Origin: Kiritimatiellia bacterium
Lineage (GTDB): Bacteria; Verrucomicrobiota; Kiritimatiellia; PWTM01
Reading direction: 5' to 3'
DNA: 64,000 nt
Assembly: GCA_026417735.1 (NCBI GenBank)
Contig: JAOACR010000021.1
Coordinates: forward strand, 80,476-144,475
The notes under the pieces are model-generated. The model had not been told where the DNA came from. It was given only the letters and a program-made list of their open reading frames with translations, and did no database searches. A program made the position numbers and the translations under genes. Positions 17,556-27,550 of the stretch are shown in pieces (position 1 is the stretch's first letter; every line of letters begins with the position of its first letter).

Positions 17556-19925
17556 ATGCGTTCGCTGGCGGTTGTCCTTTTGGCCACCGCGTTCGGAGTG
17601 AGGGTGGGCCGGTGCACCACAACGCTGACCGTGGATCCCGCCGTGGTGCTGAACACGGTGGAGAGGGGCGTGTATGGACACTTTCTTGAGCACATTTATC
17701 ACTCCTGCCACGGGGGCCTGTGGGGCGAGATCCTGTTGAATCGGAGCTTTGAAGAGGCGGGGCAGGGCGAGTGGAGCGTGGAAGGAGACGTGATCCGCCA
17801 GTCCTCGAACGAGCCGGACCAGCGATTGGTCTTTGGCGATCCTGGCTGGACCGATGTGGAGTTTTCGTTCGAGGCACGGAAGCTCGGAGGGCGGGAGGGT
17901 TTTCTCGCGATAGTGAGAGCGGCGGGTCCCGACCAGTTTTACTGGGCGAATCTCGGCGGTTGGGGCAACGTTCGCCACCAGTTCGAAAAGTGTGCCCCCA
18001 CCGCCGGCCGTCAGGCGCCGGTGGGGGAGGCCACGCTGGGCAGCATCGATACGGGGCGGTGGTATCGTGTGCGAGTGCGCGTGGAGGGCGGCCGACTGCA
18101 GGCCTGGCTCGATGATCAACCGATTTTGGAGTGGTTGGATCCATCGCCGATTTCTGCCGGGTGCGTGGGTATCGGGACGTGGGAGACCCGTGCAGAGTTC
18201 CGCAACCTCCGCGTGACGACGCCGGAAGGACAACCATTGTGGGAGGGCCTGCCTCCCATCCCGCTTTTGTCGGCACGGCACTGGGGGGCGTTCGGTGAGT
18301 CGTGCCAGGTGGCGTCGGTCAGCGGCGAGTCGGCGAATGGCCGCCGACATGTTCGCGTTCGCGGGGAGGGTCCCGCCGCCGCCGGTGGGGTACGCCAGTC
18401 GAACCTTTGCGTGCGAGCAGGCGACGTGCTTCGGGGTAGTCTCTGGCTGTCGGGCCGTTTGCCCTCGGGACTGTGTGTGCGGCTGGTGGATGGGGAAGGG
18501 CTCCTCGGCGAGACGGCGCTGGCGCCAACGAACTCGGACGAATGGATCGAGCTACCGATCGCGCTCACGCCGGCGCGGGGTGCGCGCAACGCGGCGGTGG
18601 AACTGTTGGTTCGTGGACCGGCCGATGTGCGGCTGGACCAGGTGGTGCTGATGCCGGATTCCGCGCGTGCGACCGGCGGGTTTCGCCCCGACCTGCTGGG
18701 GGCACTCGCGGAGCTCCGTCCGCCGTTGATCCGCTGGCCCGGCGGTGCCTATGCGGAACACTACCGTTGGCGACACGGCGTGGGCCCCCAAATCCAGCGC
18801 CGGCCGAATGCTCGGCCGCTCTGGGATGACCTCGACGTGAACGCGTTCGGTACCGATGAGTTCCTTGCGCTCTGCCGCCGATTGGGGGCCGAACCGGTGC
18901 TCGTGATCAATACGGGCCGCCACGACCCGGCGACTCCGCGTGCGACGTACCTGCAAGAGGCGTTGGAGTGGATTGAGTACTGCAACGGTCCCGCCGACTC
19001 GCCGATGGGCCGCGAACGAGCCCGCAACGGTCACCCGGAACCGTATCGAGTTCGCATGTGGGAAATCGACAACGAGGCGTGGATCATCAATGACGTGGAG
19101 ACCTACATCCAGATCGTTCGCGAGTTCGCGCCGGCGTTGCGGAAGGCATGCCCGGAGGGGCTGCTGATTGCCTGCGGGGGCAGCGGCCTGTCCACAGAAC
19201 GGCATGGGCGCTGGGATCCACGACTGATCGAGGCATGTGCGGAGCTGGTGGACGCGATCAGTATCCACCACTACGAACATCCCGATCGCTTCGCAAGGGG
19301 TCCCGCGGAGGCAGAGCGATGGTTCGCGGATCTGCGCGAGCTGATCCGGCGATCCAAGAACCCCAGGTTGAAAGTGTTCGTGTCGGAGTGGAACGCGCAG
19401 AGCACAGATTGGCGGACCGGCCTGTATGCGGCGGGTCTGCTCAACGCGATGGAGCGGTGCGGGGACGTGGTGACGATGGCGTCACCCGCGCTTCTGTTGC
19501 GCCACGTGTCCGCTCGGGCGTGGGACAATGCGCTGATCAATTTTGACAGTTGTGGTTGGTTCCCGGCTCCGAACTGGGTCGTAATGCGGCTCTGGCGAGA
19601 ACATGCGGCCCGCGAACGTCTCGCGATCTCTGTCGATGGGCCTTCGGTGGACGCCGTCGCCGTCCGCAGGGAAGACGGGAAGATCGTGGTGAAGTTGGTC
19701 AATCCCGCCGCAGAGCCGCAGGACATTTCGGTTCGTTTGCGCAGCGGCCCCGTGGAAAAAGGCCGGCTGGTGCTGATTGCACCCGGGCATCTTCGGGCAC
19801 GGAACACACTGGAGCAGCCTAACGCGGTGGCGCCCTGCGATGCGGCAGTGGAGATTCGGGAGGGCGCGGCGCGGTTTCAAATGCCCGCACTGTCGGCCGG
19901 CGTCCTGTTGTTCGACGGCCAGTGA
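17556..19925 (+). CDS. Secreted GH51-type alpha-L-arabinofuranosidase with inserted carbohydrate-binding-like domain
   Basis: A 789-residue exported enzyme expected to release terminal arabinofuranose from arabinan or arabinoxylan. The ATG at 17556 follows GGAGGTGG and gives a signal peptide. After a short N-terminal segment (VYGHFLEHIYHSCHGGLWGE, the GH51 start) there is an insert (about 80-225) resembling a DUF1080/laminin-G-like beta-sandwich (WYRVRVRVEGGRLQAWLDD). The TIM barrel follows: IRWPGGAYAEHYRW, then the acid/base Glu in EIDNEAW (about residue 506) and the nucleophile Glu in SEWN (about 610). A C-terminal beta-domain ends the protein. It is divergent from thiC and its riboswitch. 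No other arabinose genes are adjacent. Confidence 0.93.
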   Translation: MRSLAVVLLATAFGVRVGRCTTTLTVDPAVVLNTVERGVYGHFLEHIYHSCHGGLWGEILLNRSFEEAGQGEWSVEGDVIRQSSNEPDQRLVFGDPGWTDVEFSFEARKLGGREGFLAIVRAAGPDQFYWANLGGWGNVRHQFEKCAPTAGRQAPVGEATLGSIDTGRWYRVRVRVEGGRLQAWLDDQPILEWLDPSPISAGCVGIGTWETRAEFRNLRVTTPEGQPLWEGLPPIPLLSARHWGAFGESCQVASVSGESANGRRHVRVRGEGPAAAGGVRQSNLCVRAGDVLRGSLWLSGRLPSGLCVRLVDGEGLLGETALAPTNSDEWIELPIALTPARGARNAAVELLVRGPADVRLDQVVLMPDSARATGGFRPDLLGALAELRPPLIRWPGGAYAEHYRWRHGVGPQIQRRPNARPLWDDLDVNAFGTDEFLALCRRLGAEPVLVINTGRHDPATPRATYLQEALEWIEYCNGPADSPMGRERARNGHPEPYRVRMWEIDNEAWIINDVETYIQIVREFAPALRKACPEGLLIACGGSGLSTERHGRWDPRLIEACAELVDAISIHHYEHPDRFARGPAEAERWFADLRELIRRSKNPRLKVFVSEWNAQSTDWRTGLYAAGLLNAMERCGDVVTMASPALLLRHVSARAWDNALINFDSCGWFPAPNWVVMRLWREHAARERLAISVDGPSVDAVAVRREDGKIVVKLVNPAAEPQDISVRLRSGPVEKGRLVLIAPGHLRARNTLEQPNAVAPCDAAVEIREGAARFQMPALSAGVLLFDGQ

Positions 19926-20801
19926 GACGATCCTGTCGCAAGAGCCACCGCGGGTTGTGCAAGAGGGAGGCGATGGTGCTCCGGCCCGACGACGGGCCGC
20001 ACAGCGTCTAAATGGCGGAGAACCTGATCTTCGTTTGATTGTGGAGGTCCGGCAGTCTTGCGGCTGTGCTTCGTTCAATGATGTTTGCGGCTCGACGAAC
20101 GAGCGTGCTCAGCATCTCCCTGCGTTTCCGCTCGCAGAGCGACGGGCCCGGCAGAGTTGCAAGGTGGGGCCTCAGCAAGCCGGGAGGGAGAAACCGGTCG
20201 GATATTCCGACTGCTCGGTCCTTCCGCCGAGCCGCGCAGCGTGCGGCTTGGCGCTTGGCTGGGCAGATGCTCGTCACGGCCGCATTGGGCGAGACCTCTC
20301 CACGGGTTGAAAAGGAGGGAACACCATGCGCGCCGGTGAGCTTTCGTGACAGGGGGGACCAGTGCTGGCGAGCGAGCGGAGAGTTGCCACGGTGCGCTCG
20401 GAGTGTCCCACTCTCAGCCGGTCTGCCACCTGCCGATCGTCGAGGGGCGTTGGCCGTGCTGCCGCGCGACCCTGCCCATCGTCACGCGGCGGGAGCGGTG
20501 GGTCGAGGTGGTCGAGGATCCCCTTTTGCAAACACGTCCATGAGTGGGAGCGGCAACTGAGCCAGGTGTATCTAGCGAGCAGACCGCCGACGATCAGTGC
20601 CGATCCATAAACCTGATACCCGCGGTGGCCGGGCGGCTATGTGAGGCAGAGGGATCTTGCCACGTTCGGCGCTGTCGCATCGGACGCTCACCGTGGCCGA
20701 GGTTGAGCGGGAGACGCAAAGCGGCGCTGGAAGCGCGTGAGCGCGATGGCGCTGATGAGAGAGGGGAGGAGTGCGAAGCGAGCGAGCGGCCGCGATGGTG
20801 T
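19926..20801. other. 876-bp gap with no convincing gene
   Basis: Between the arabinofuranosidase and the minus-strand secreted protein. No frame gives a protein with recognisable motifs, start signals or a normal composition over more than about 90 codons. A minus-strand stretch near 20640-20430 (residues such as YGSALIVGGLLARYTWL) has a membrane-like look and may be the remains of a decayed gene. I cannot name it. Confidence 0.4.
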
Positions 20802-21851
20802 TTATCGTGAGGTTGGGGGGGGAGATGAGGTTGCTGGAGCGGCGAGCTTGCCGGCTGGCTCAAAATCTGCGTGATGGTCGCCATAGCGGGCGCGCAGTGC
20901 ATCGAGAGAGGTGGCAATTTCGTTCTCTGTGCCCACGACGAGCCAAAAACGATAGCGATATGTGGAGTGCGGCCCCATCGGGACCACGTCGATCGGCGCG
21001 AGATGAACGCATGGCGCGTCCGCCGGGCCGGCGGCGCGGTCGGCACCATGCGGTCCGTAGTTCCAGGGCTGCGTCGCAGCGGGGCTGAAGACCGCGACGC
21101 CCTGCCCATCATCATCGAACACCGCGACCGCGTTGAGCGGCGGTCGCGCTCTGCCCCACGGCGGCCCAGGTGCGGTGGGCTCCGCACGCCAGCGACCGTC
21201 TCCCAGATATGTGCGAAAACGATCGAACTTCCTCACAAAGTAACAGGCGGGGATCTCTTGGCCGTTGTTCGCCACCCGTCCCCAACGATCGGCCTCACCG
21301 TCGCGGCACGCGAGGAACTCGCATCGTACCGCGACGACGTTGCGCAGGTCCGGCTCGAAGTGAATCCACTGGCGCATCAGCGCCGAGGCGTCCTCGTTGG
21401 GCATGTCCCACAGTTTCGGAACGGTTTCGCTATAGAGCGCACCGTCCTGCAGCCGACGAAGCTCTCTGGCGAGCGCCCAAGCCCCGACTCCCCCTGCTTG
21501 TACGGGGTTCCAAGGCCATGGACTCCAATGGGGTGACTGACCATCCCGCTTGCGATCGAGTGGATGGCCAGCGTAATACGACTGCTGGATCAGCCGCCCG
21601 GGGTCGTGGTGATTCACGACGTTTTGAGGGTGGCCGGTCCAACTCAGCCATGCGATCGCGCCGCCCATCCCCCGGTGAATTCCAACCGTGACCATGCTGT
21701 TGTCCGTGCGGAGCAGCCCTCCTGAGTCAGGCTGGGGGAGAGGAGAGGCAAAACTCGTTGCGCCGACACCGAGCACGGTTGCGACGGTGAGAGCGAGGCC
21801 GGGTGGCGCGAGGCCAGCGTGTGGATGAAGCCTCTTCGATTCGTTGTTCAT
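20802..21851 (-). CDS. Secreted protein of unknown function, carbohydrate-cluster associated
   Basis: A 349-residue exported protein with a long n-region and hydrophobic segment (residues 15-38), then DNSMVTVGIHRGMGGAIAWL. This hints at a beta-sandwich of the galactose-mutarotase type: a Trp-rich middle (SPWPWNPVQAGG), AVAVFDDDGQGVAVFSP, and a late beta strand TYRYRFWLVVG. I do not recognise a named family. It lies downstream of a sulfatase and a PQQ-propeller gene on the same strand (140-bp gap), so a role in polysaccharide breakdown is plausible. The C-terminus is low-complexity (PATSSPPPTS). Confidence 0.7.
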   Translation of the reverse strand: MNNESKRLHPHAGLAPPGLALTVATVLGVGATSFASPLPQPDSGGLLRTDNSMVTVGIHRGMGGAIAWLSWTGHPQNVVNHHDPGRLIQQSYYAGHPLDRKRDGQSPHWSPWPWNPVQAGGVGAWALARELRRLQDGALYSETVPKLWDMPNEDASALMRQWIHFEPDLRNVVAVRCEFLACRDGEADRWGRVANNGQEIPACYFVRKFDRFRTYLGDGRWRAEPTAPGPPWGRARPPLNAVAVFDDDGQGVAVFSPAATQPWNYGPHGADRAAGPADAPCVHLAPIDVVPMGPHSTYRYRFWLVVGTENEIATSLDALRARYGDHHADFEPAGKLAAPATSSPPPTSR

Positions 21852-21991
21852 CTCGAGACCCCCGCTTCCCGGCGATCAAGTGGAACGGTGCGCGATGAAC
21901 CAACCCTGCCGGCGCAAGGTAAACAGCAGATCGAATTGCGTCAAACCGGCCGACGAGGCGCCGATCCACGATTCGCTGATGTCGCGCCGTT

Positions 21992-23305
21992 TCAGCGGGA
22001 TGAGGTTGAAACGGCAGGCAGTTCAAACGCGCGCAGGGTAGCGTCGTCGCGCACATATAGCTGGCGCCCATCCCATGCAGGGAGGCACCAGTTGGGGCCG
22101 CACACTTCGACCGGGCCCGCCAGCAATCTGAATTCGGAGGGGTCCGCGGCCACCATCAGCAGGCGGCCGTTGCCGGCGAGAATGAGCAGCCGGTCGCCGC
22201 TCACGAGAAGGCCGGCCCAATCATTCTTGAGGGGCGCCCCGGTGAACTGTTCGCGCCACCACATCCGTTCGCCGGTGCGGGCGTCCACGCACATCAACCG
22301 GCGGGAGGGTCCCAGCCCGTAGAGGTGATGGCCGACAACCACGAAGGGCGCAACATTCACCGCGTGGGCGCGTGTCGTCCACATCGGCGTAAGCGTGTCC
22401 CCCTTGGGTCTGGCGGGCGGTTGGACCGCGAAGAGGCCCGCTTGGTGCGAACTAGCCAGCACACGATCCGCGGCGATGCGGGGGCTCGTGATGTGTCGTC
22501 CGAACGACGTCTGCACCGGACACCGCCACAGTAGCTCTCCGGAGCGGGGCTCGAGCCCGATCAGTGCTTCCGCAGTGAATGCGATGAGCGTGGGCTGCCC
22601 AGCCACGTCGCCCACGGTGAGCGCCGCATAGCCGGCCGGATCGTTTTGCGAACGCCAGACGACGCGGCCGGTTCGTTTGTCGAGGCAGACCACCGATGCG
22701 TTCGGGCGGCCACCGGCCGCAACAACGATGTGGTCGGCCACAATCCACGGCGCAGCGGTGTAGCCGTGGCGGGCCGCGCCGACGGCCTCGCCGACCTCCC
22801 CATGAAACTCGGCGCCGAAATCGCGGACGAAGTTGACGCTCCACAGCGCAGTGCCGTCCGCGGCCCGCAAACAGCGGAACTCGCCGCGGCAGGATTGAAC
22901 GTAGACACGATCCTCATCGGCGAGCGCGGTGGCTCGGGGGCCGGTCGGAAGATGGTCGCGAAAGACGGAATCGAGATCGGCCTGCCAGAGGCGCCGGCCG
23001 GTCGTTGCGTCATACGCGCGCACCACTTCGCGCTCCCCCTCGGCCTCGGGCAAGATCACCCTCCCGGCAGCAACGATCGGTGAAGCCATGCCCCCGCCGA
23101 TGGGGATGGTCCAGCGGGGCCGGAGATCGCTGGGGATACCGGCCGGCAGCGGCATGCTCGCGGGGATGTGACCGTCCCCCGAGGGCCCCTCCCAGCGCGG
23201 CCAGTCTTCGGCAAGGGTTGCGTGGGCGAGCGCCAGCGCGGCAATCGACGCGCGGCACACCCCCCTAGTATGGCGTCGGGCGCGGTGTGGGTGTGGGCGG
23301 CTCAT
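21992..23305 (-). CDS. Secreted PQQ-type beta-propeller protein
   Basis: A 437-residue exported protein with repeated propeller blades ending in the motif DATTGRRLWQ, KRTGRVVWR, EPRSGELLWR and DARTGERMWW, typical of the PQQ/WD40-like quinoprotein fold. The catalytic Cys-Cys and acidic residues of true alcohol dehydrogenases are not evident, so it may bind a ligand or partner rather than oxidise. The start overlaps the stop of the sulfatase gene (ATGA on the minus strand), indicating co-translation. A paralogue lies at 26144-27499. Confidence 0.85.
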   Translation of the reverse strand: MSRPHPHRARRHTRGVCRASIAALALAHATLAEDWPRWEGPSGDGHIPASMPLPAGIPSDLRPRWTIPIGGGMASPIVAAGRVILPEAEGEREVVRAYDATTGRRLWQADLDSVFRDHLPTGPRATALADEDRVYVQSCRGEFRCLRAADGTALWSVNFVRDFGAEFHGEVGEAVGAARHGYTAAPWIVADHIVVAAGGRPNASVVCLDKRTGRVVWRSQNDPAGYAALTVGDVAGQPTLIAFTAEALIGLEPRSGELLWRCPVQTSFGRHITSPRIAADRVLASSHQAGLFAVQPPARPKGDTLTPMWTTRAHAVNVAPFVVVGHHLYGLGPSRRLMCVDARTGERMWWREQFTGAPLKNDWAGLLVSGDRLLILAGNGRLLMVAADPSEFRLLAGPVEVCGPNWCLPAWDGRQLYVRDDATLRAFELPAVSTSSR

Positions 23306-24861
23306 TGGGCGCCCCGGTTCAGTGGCGCGGGGACAACGAGATGCGGCGGAAAGTCGGCCGCGCGCGCACCGCCCCGCGGTCCCAGACGTTTGTTGGCCGA
23401 CCCCCCCATCGGCGCGTTCAACGGAATCGCCATCGCACCACGCTCCGCGAGGATCTCGTAGAGGCGGCGCTCCATTGACGAAACGATCTCGCGATGTGCC
23501 GCGCTGTTGATAAGGTTCACCGTTTCGCCCGGATCTGTGTGCAGATCGTAAAGCTCATCGGTATCCCAGATGCCGTAGTAGGTGATGTACTTGTAACGAT
23601 CGCCGCGGAGCGCGAAGACGGTCGGTGAATGCGGAAAGTTTTTCTCCCAGTAGTACACATACAGAAGCTCGGTGCGCCACGCGATCGGTTCACCGCGCGC
23701 CAAAGGGAGGAAACTGCGTCCGTCCCAATCGGCCGGAGGTTGAAGGCCGGCCAGTTCGAGGATCGTGGGTGCGATGTCCATGTTCGCGACCACTTGAGTC
23801 ACCACGCTGCCCGGCCGGATGAGCTCCGGGCATCGCATCAGCAGGGGAATGCGGATGGATTCCTCATACGCGACGCGCTTGTCGATCAGTCCGTGCTCGC
23901 CGAAAAGGAAGCCGTTGTCGCTGAGGTAGATCACCGCCGTAGATTCGCGAAGCCCTCGGCGATCTAACCACTCCAGCACCCGGCCGACGCTGTCGTCCAG
24001 CGCGCGCAGCGTTTCACAGTAGTCGCGGTAGAAGCGTGCGATGTCGAGCTCAGAGTGGTACGGAAAGTCGATGCCGTGCCAGGAATTGCGTTGGTCCCGC
24101 ATCCATCGCGGTTGCGAACGATAGCCCGGGTAGGCATCGGCGGCATTGGCCGGCGGCCGCCAGGCCGCGTCGCGGTAGCAGCCAGCGTGGCGCTCCGCCG
24201 GGAGGAAGTTCGCGTGTGCCGCCTTGTGGGAGAGATACAGCAGGAACGGGCGGGAGCGATCTACCCGCTCTAGCCAATCGATCGCATAATCGGTCAGCTC
24301 GTCGGTGAGGTAGCCTTTCTGCGGAACACGTCGGCCGTTCACGTTCAGACCGGCCGGGGTGGGGAGATACGAGCCCTGGCCGCGAAAGCTGACCCAGTGA
24401 TCAAAGCCGGGACGGGGGTCGTCGCGATCTCCTCCCATGTGCCACTTGCCAATGAACGCGGTTTGATAGCCCGCTGCTTGCAGATACTCAGGGAACGTTC
24501 GAACCCCCTCCGGCAAGGGTCGGTTGTTGTCGATGACGCGGTGGCGATGGGTGTAGAGGCCGGTCAGAATCGAGGCGCGACTGGGAGAACACAGGGAAGT
24601 GGTCACCATCGCATTGCGAAAGTGAACCCCGTCGCGCGCGAGGGAGTCGAGGTGTGGAGTCTGCAGGAACGGATGACCCATGAAACTCATCGCGTCGTAA
24701 CGGTGGTCGTCGGAGAGAATCAGCACAATGCTTCGAGGCCGCGTTCCCTCGATGCGCGGTAAGCGCAGTCCCTCGGTGGTCGCAGATTCAGACGGGCCGG
24801 CGAACAGGGGCATGCAGCCGACAAACCCGAGACGGATCGCATGTTTCAGGAGTGTCCTCAC
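23302..24861 (-). CDS. Secreted type I sulfatase
   Basis: A 519-residue exported arylsulfatase-family enzyme. The GTG start at 24861 follows GGAGGT with six bases of spacing. The signal region is residues 1-28. The metal site is LSDDHRYDAM, and the formylglycine motif CSPSR has Cys91 at its first position. SNGFLFGEHG-type SDNGFLFGEH and the GKWHMGG segment complete the active site. The C-terminus carries DLHTDPGETVNLI. The family hydrolyses sulfate esters on glycans after an anaerobic or aerobic maturase converts Cys; no maturase gene is seen here. It is translated with the PQQ propeller through an ATGA overlap. Confidence 0.95.
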   Translation of the reverse strand: MRTLLKHAIRLGFVGCMPLFAGPSESATTEGLRLPRIEGTRPRSIVLILSDDHRYDAMSFMGHPFLQTPHLDSLARDGVHFRNAMVTTSLCSPSRASILTGLYTHRHRVIDNNRPLPEGVRTFPEYLQAAGYQTAFIGKWHMGGDRDDPRPGFDHWVSFRGQGSYLPTPAGLNVNGRRVPQKGYLTDELTDYAIDWLERVDRSRPFLLYLSHKAAHANFLPAERHAGCYRDAAWRPPANAADAYPGYRSQPRWMRDQRNSWHGIDFPYHSELDIARFYRDYCETLRALDDSVGRVLEWLDRRGLRESTAVIYLSDNGFLFGEHGLIDKRVAYEESIRIPLLMRCPELIRPGSVVTQVVANMDIAPTILELAGLQPPADWDGRSFLPLARGEPIAWRTELLYVYYWEKNFPHSPTVFALRGDRYKYITYYGIWDTDELYDLHTDPGETVNLINSAAHREIVSSMERRLYEILAERGAMAIPLNAPMGGSANKRLGPRGGARAADFPPHLVVPAPLNRGAQ

Positions 24862-25163
24862 GGTTGTACCTCCGTAGCGCCGGCGACTCCGCGCCCATTC
24901 GCGTTACCGCATACTTTAGCGGGGACCATCCCACCCTCCAAGAGCCGGCCGCCATTTGCCGCGGGCCGTCTCCGCAGCGAGGCGGCGGCCGCATCGTGGG
25001 TCATTGGTTTGCGGAGAAGCAAGAAATGACGACCACATTGTGCGCTCGGCTCGCACGTTTGTTTGCCGGAAACACGGGCCGCGAATGAGCACGCCGAGCG
25101 GCACGGCGCTGCCTCGCCGTACTCTTCGCCCGAGGAGCCGGCCGTAGGCGAACAAGCCACGGG
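24862..25163. other. 302-bp intergenic region upstream of the sulfatase
   Basis: I see no gene. It probably holds the sulfatase promoter (GCATACTTT near 24909 on the plus strand is the only A/T-rich spot). The 3' end of the DUF2905 gene lies at its right edge. Confidence 0.5.
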
Positions 25164-25391
25164 CTACCGTCCGCCGCGAAACCAGCGAAGCCACAAGTTC
25201 AAGGCGAGCGTGAGCAGCAGACTGATCAGCAGGCAAGTGGTGATCGGAAAGTAAAATGACCCGGACTGGCCCTCGATCCGAATGTCACCCGGCAGGCGTC
25301 CCGGCACCGGTGGCCAGCGCCCGGTCAGCGCCGTAACGACCAACACCGCCACGATCGAGATCGTGCTGAGGAGAACCAATGCACCCCGCAT
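25164..25391 (-). CDS. Small membrane protein, DUF2905 family
   Basis: A 75-residue protein with two transmembrane helices (about 3-23 and 48-68) separated by the conserved segment LPGDIRIEGQSGSFYFPIT, which identifies the DUF2905 family. The function is unknown; the family is small, widespread and inner-membrane located. ATG at 25391 follows GGGA; a GTG 12 bases upstream is possible. It lies 43 bases downstream of the thioredoxin-like gene on the same strand. Confidence 0.85.
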   Translation of the reverse strand: MRGALVLLSTISIVAVLVVTALTGRWPPVPGRLPGDIRIEGQSGSFYFPITTCLLISLLLTLALNLWLRWFRGGR

Positions 25392-25434
25392 GCTCGATCC
25401 CACAGTATGGAGGGAAGTGGTCTCCGTGCACCCT

Positions 25435-25890
25435 TTATTTCTGCGCGGCCTTCGCCTTCCCGATCAGCTCCTTGAGGTGTTCGACGTACGCTTCAGCACC
25501 ACCCGGCTTGTAGCCGGTTCGGGCGACCTCCTCGCCCTTCGGGTTCAGGATCAGCACCGTTGGAAAGCCGCGCACGCCGAATTTTTTCAGAAGCGCCTCG
25601 TTTTGCTCGCGGGTTTTTTTCGGGAGTTCCTTGCGACGCGGAAAGTCGAGAAGGACCAGTACCAGGTTCTCGTTCGCGTAGTCCTTGAACGCTTTCTTGG
25701 AGAACACTTCCTCGTCCAACTTGATGCACCAGCCACACCAGTCAGAGCCGGAAAAGTCGACGAGCACGTACTTGTTCTCTTTCTGGGCGCGCTCGATCGC
25801 CTTCTCGAAATCGTCCTCCCATCCGGTTGCGCCCTGCGCAGCGACCGCCAGGGCGGCGCACACAACAACAGCCCATCGATTTGCGGACAT
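25435..25890 (-). CDS. Exported thioredoxin-like protein
   Basis: A 151-residue protein with a cleavable signal peptide (residues 1-22) and a thioredoxin fold. The redox motif is W-C-G-W-C (Cys52 and Cys55), and the cis-Pro is in VRGFPTVLI. The length and SDWCGWC context fit the DUF255/thioredoxin_7-type periplasmic reductants. The likely role is disulfide reduction or isomerisation in the periplasm. The ATG at 25890 is chosen for its AAGGAGCC ribosome-binding site; an earlier start would lengthen the n-region without support. Confidence 0.9.
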   Translation of the reverse strand: MSANRWAVVVCAALAVAAQGATGWEDDFEKAIERAQKENKYVLVDFSGSDWCGWCIKLDEEVFSKKAFKDYANENLVLVLLDFPRRKELPKKTREQNEALLKKFGVRGFPTVLILNPKGEEVARTGYKPGGAEAYVEHLKELIGKAKAAQK

Positions 25891-26143
25891 ATCAGGCTCC
25901 TTTCCCATCGCTTGTTTCGCGGTCATAAAAAAAGCTTACGCGTCGGAGCCCTGTAGCGCAACGGCGGGTGTGTCGGAAGCTTCGATCCCTCTCTTCGTGG
26001 CGGCGGAAGTGTTGTGATGGGGGTCCGGGAGCCGGCTTGTCAGGTGTCGGCGGGGCGGGCAGACTCCGTCGCAAGGGTATGGGTGGCGCGGGGAGCCGCG
26101 AAGAGCGGGAGTTCGCGCTGACAAGGTAGGTGCGGGGGCGGAC

Positions 26144-27499
26144 ATGTTTGGCCGTCTGCGGTTTTGGGGCGGTGGGTACGCTATGGGTTGGGCGCGCGCG
26201 CTGGTGGCTGTGAGCGCGAGCGCCACGCTAGCAACGGCCGAGTTGATCGAGTCGCCCGAGCCTGGTTGGCCGCAATGGCGCGGACGCCGTCGCGATGGCA
26301 TTTCCCCTGAGACGGGCTTGTTGCGGGAGTGGCCGGAGAACGGCCCCCCGCTGGTGTGGACGGTCCACGGCCTCGGTCGGGGGTGGTCGTCACCGGTGGT
26401 CTCGGGGGGACGGATCGTTGTGACCGGTGATCTCGGTGATGTGCTGGTGATTCACGCGCTGGATATGGAGGGACGTGTGCTCTGGCGGGCCACCAACGGC
26501 GCGGCCTGGAAGGGGCCCTATCCCGGTGCCCGGGCCTCCTGCGCGATCGCAGGAGAGCGCGTGGTTCACTTGAACGCGCACGGGCGGTGCGCCGCTTACG
26601 ACGTGCGCGACGGTCGGGAGCTGTGGGCGGTGAACGTGCTGGAGCGCTTTGAGGCGCCCAACATCCGCTGGGCGATCAGCGAGTGCTTGCTTGTCGATCG
26701 CGGCCGGGTGTTGGTGACCGCCGGGGGCGCGCGGGCGCTGATTGCCGCGTTGGATCTGCGTGATGGCTCCACGGTTTGGGCTTCGCCACCTCTTCGACTG
26801 GGGCCATCACCGTCGGCGCAGCATCAACGGTTGGCAGATCCGGCGGGCGAGGCGGATCCGGCGGGCTACACATCGCCCGTTCTGCTTCGGGTGGGCGAGC
26901 GGCGGGTGGTTGTGAATTGCTCGAATCGACATGCGTTCGGTGCGGATGCGGAAACCGGCCAGCTGCTGTGGACCCGGCCGTTACCGACGCGCTTTCAGGT
27001 GCTCGCCTGCACGCCGGTCGTCTGGCGCGATGCGGTGTTTGTCACCGGTCCAGATGGGGAGGGGGGCCTCATGGTGCGGATGCGGACGGCCAACGGGGAG
27101 CTGATGGTGGAGGACATGTGGCGAAGCCCGCTTGATACCGGTCAGCACGGTGCGGTGGTCGCGGGGGACGAGTTGTTCGCCTCGTTCTATCGGGAGCCGC
27201 GGCGGTGGATCGCGATGGAGCCGGCCACCGGTCGTATCCGGTACGAAGCACGGGACTGGCAGCGCGGCGCCCCGATCTGGGCCGACGGTCGGCTGGTGAT
27301 TGTGTCGGAAACCGGCGAAGTGCTGCTGGTGGAGCCGACCGGCAGCGACTTCCGGATTCGGGGCCGGTTCAGAATTGCCGGTCCGGCCACGCGCGATGCC
27401 TGGGCACATCCCGTTCTGGTTGACGGGCACCTCTACCTGAGGCACCACGACCAGATGGAATGCCGGGATGTGCGCGGCGACCGCGCGGCCGCACGCTGA
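26144..27499 (+). CDS. Secreted PQQ-type beta-propeller protein
   Basis: A 451-residue exported propeller. A signal peptide (GWARALVAVSASATLATA, residues 15-32) is followed by WPQWRGRRRDGIS, the usual start of PQQ-like propellers found beside sulfatases in PVC bacteria. Blade ends include DVRDGRELWA, DLRDGSTVWA, DAETGQLLWT and EPATGRIRY. It is a paralogue of 21992-23305, sharing plan but not close sequence. Its product may be outer-membrane or periplasmic. An internal ATG at 26183 is an alternative start that also keeps the signal peptide. Confidence 0.85.
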   Translation: MFGRLRFWGGGYAMGWARALVAVSASATLATAELIESPEPGWPQWRGRRRDGISPETGLLREWPENGPPLVWTVHGLGRGWSSPVVSGGRIVVTGDLGDVLVIHALDMEGRVLWRATNGAAWKGPYPGARASCAIAGERVVHLNAHGRCAAYDVRDGRELWAVNVLERFEAPNIRWAISECLLVDRGRVLVTAGGARALIAALDLRDGSTVWASPPLRLGPSPSAQHQRLADPAGEADPAGYTSPVLLRVGERRVVVNCSNRHAFGADAETGQLLWTRPLPTRFQVLACTPVVWRDAVFVTGPDGEGGLMVRMRTANGELMVEDMWRSPLDTGQHGAVVAGDELFASFYREPRRWIAMEPATGRIRYEARDWQRGAPIWADGRLVIVSETGEVLLVEPTGSDFRIRGRFRIAGPATRDAWAHPVLVDGHLYLRHHDQMECRDVRGDRAAAR

Positions 27500-27550
27500 G
27501 CTTCGCAGCACGCCGCATCCGGGGTGTTGGGGGCGACCGCCGGTGCGGAA

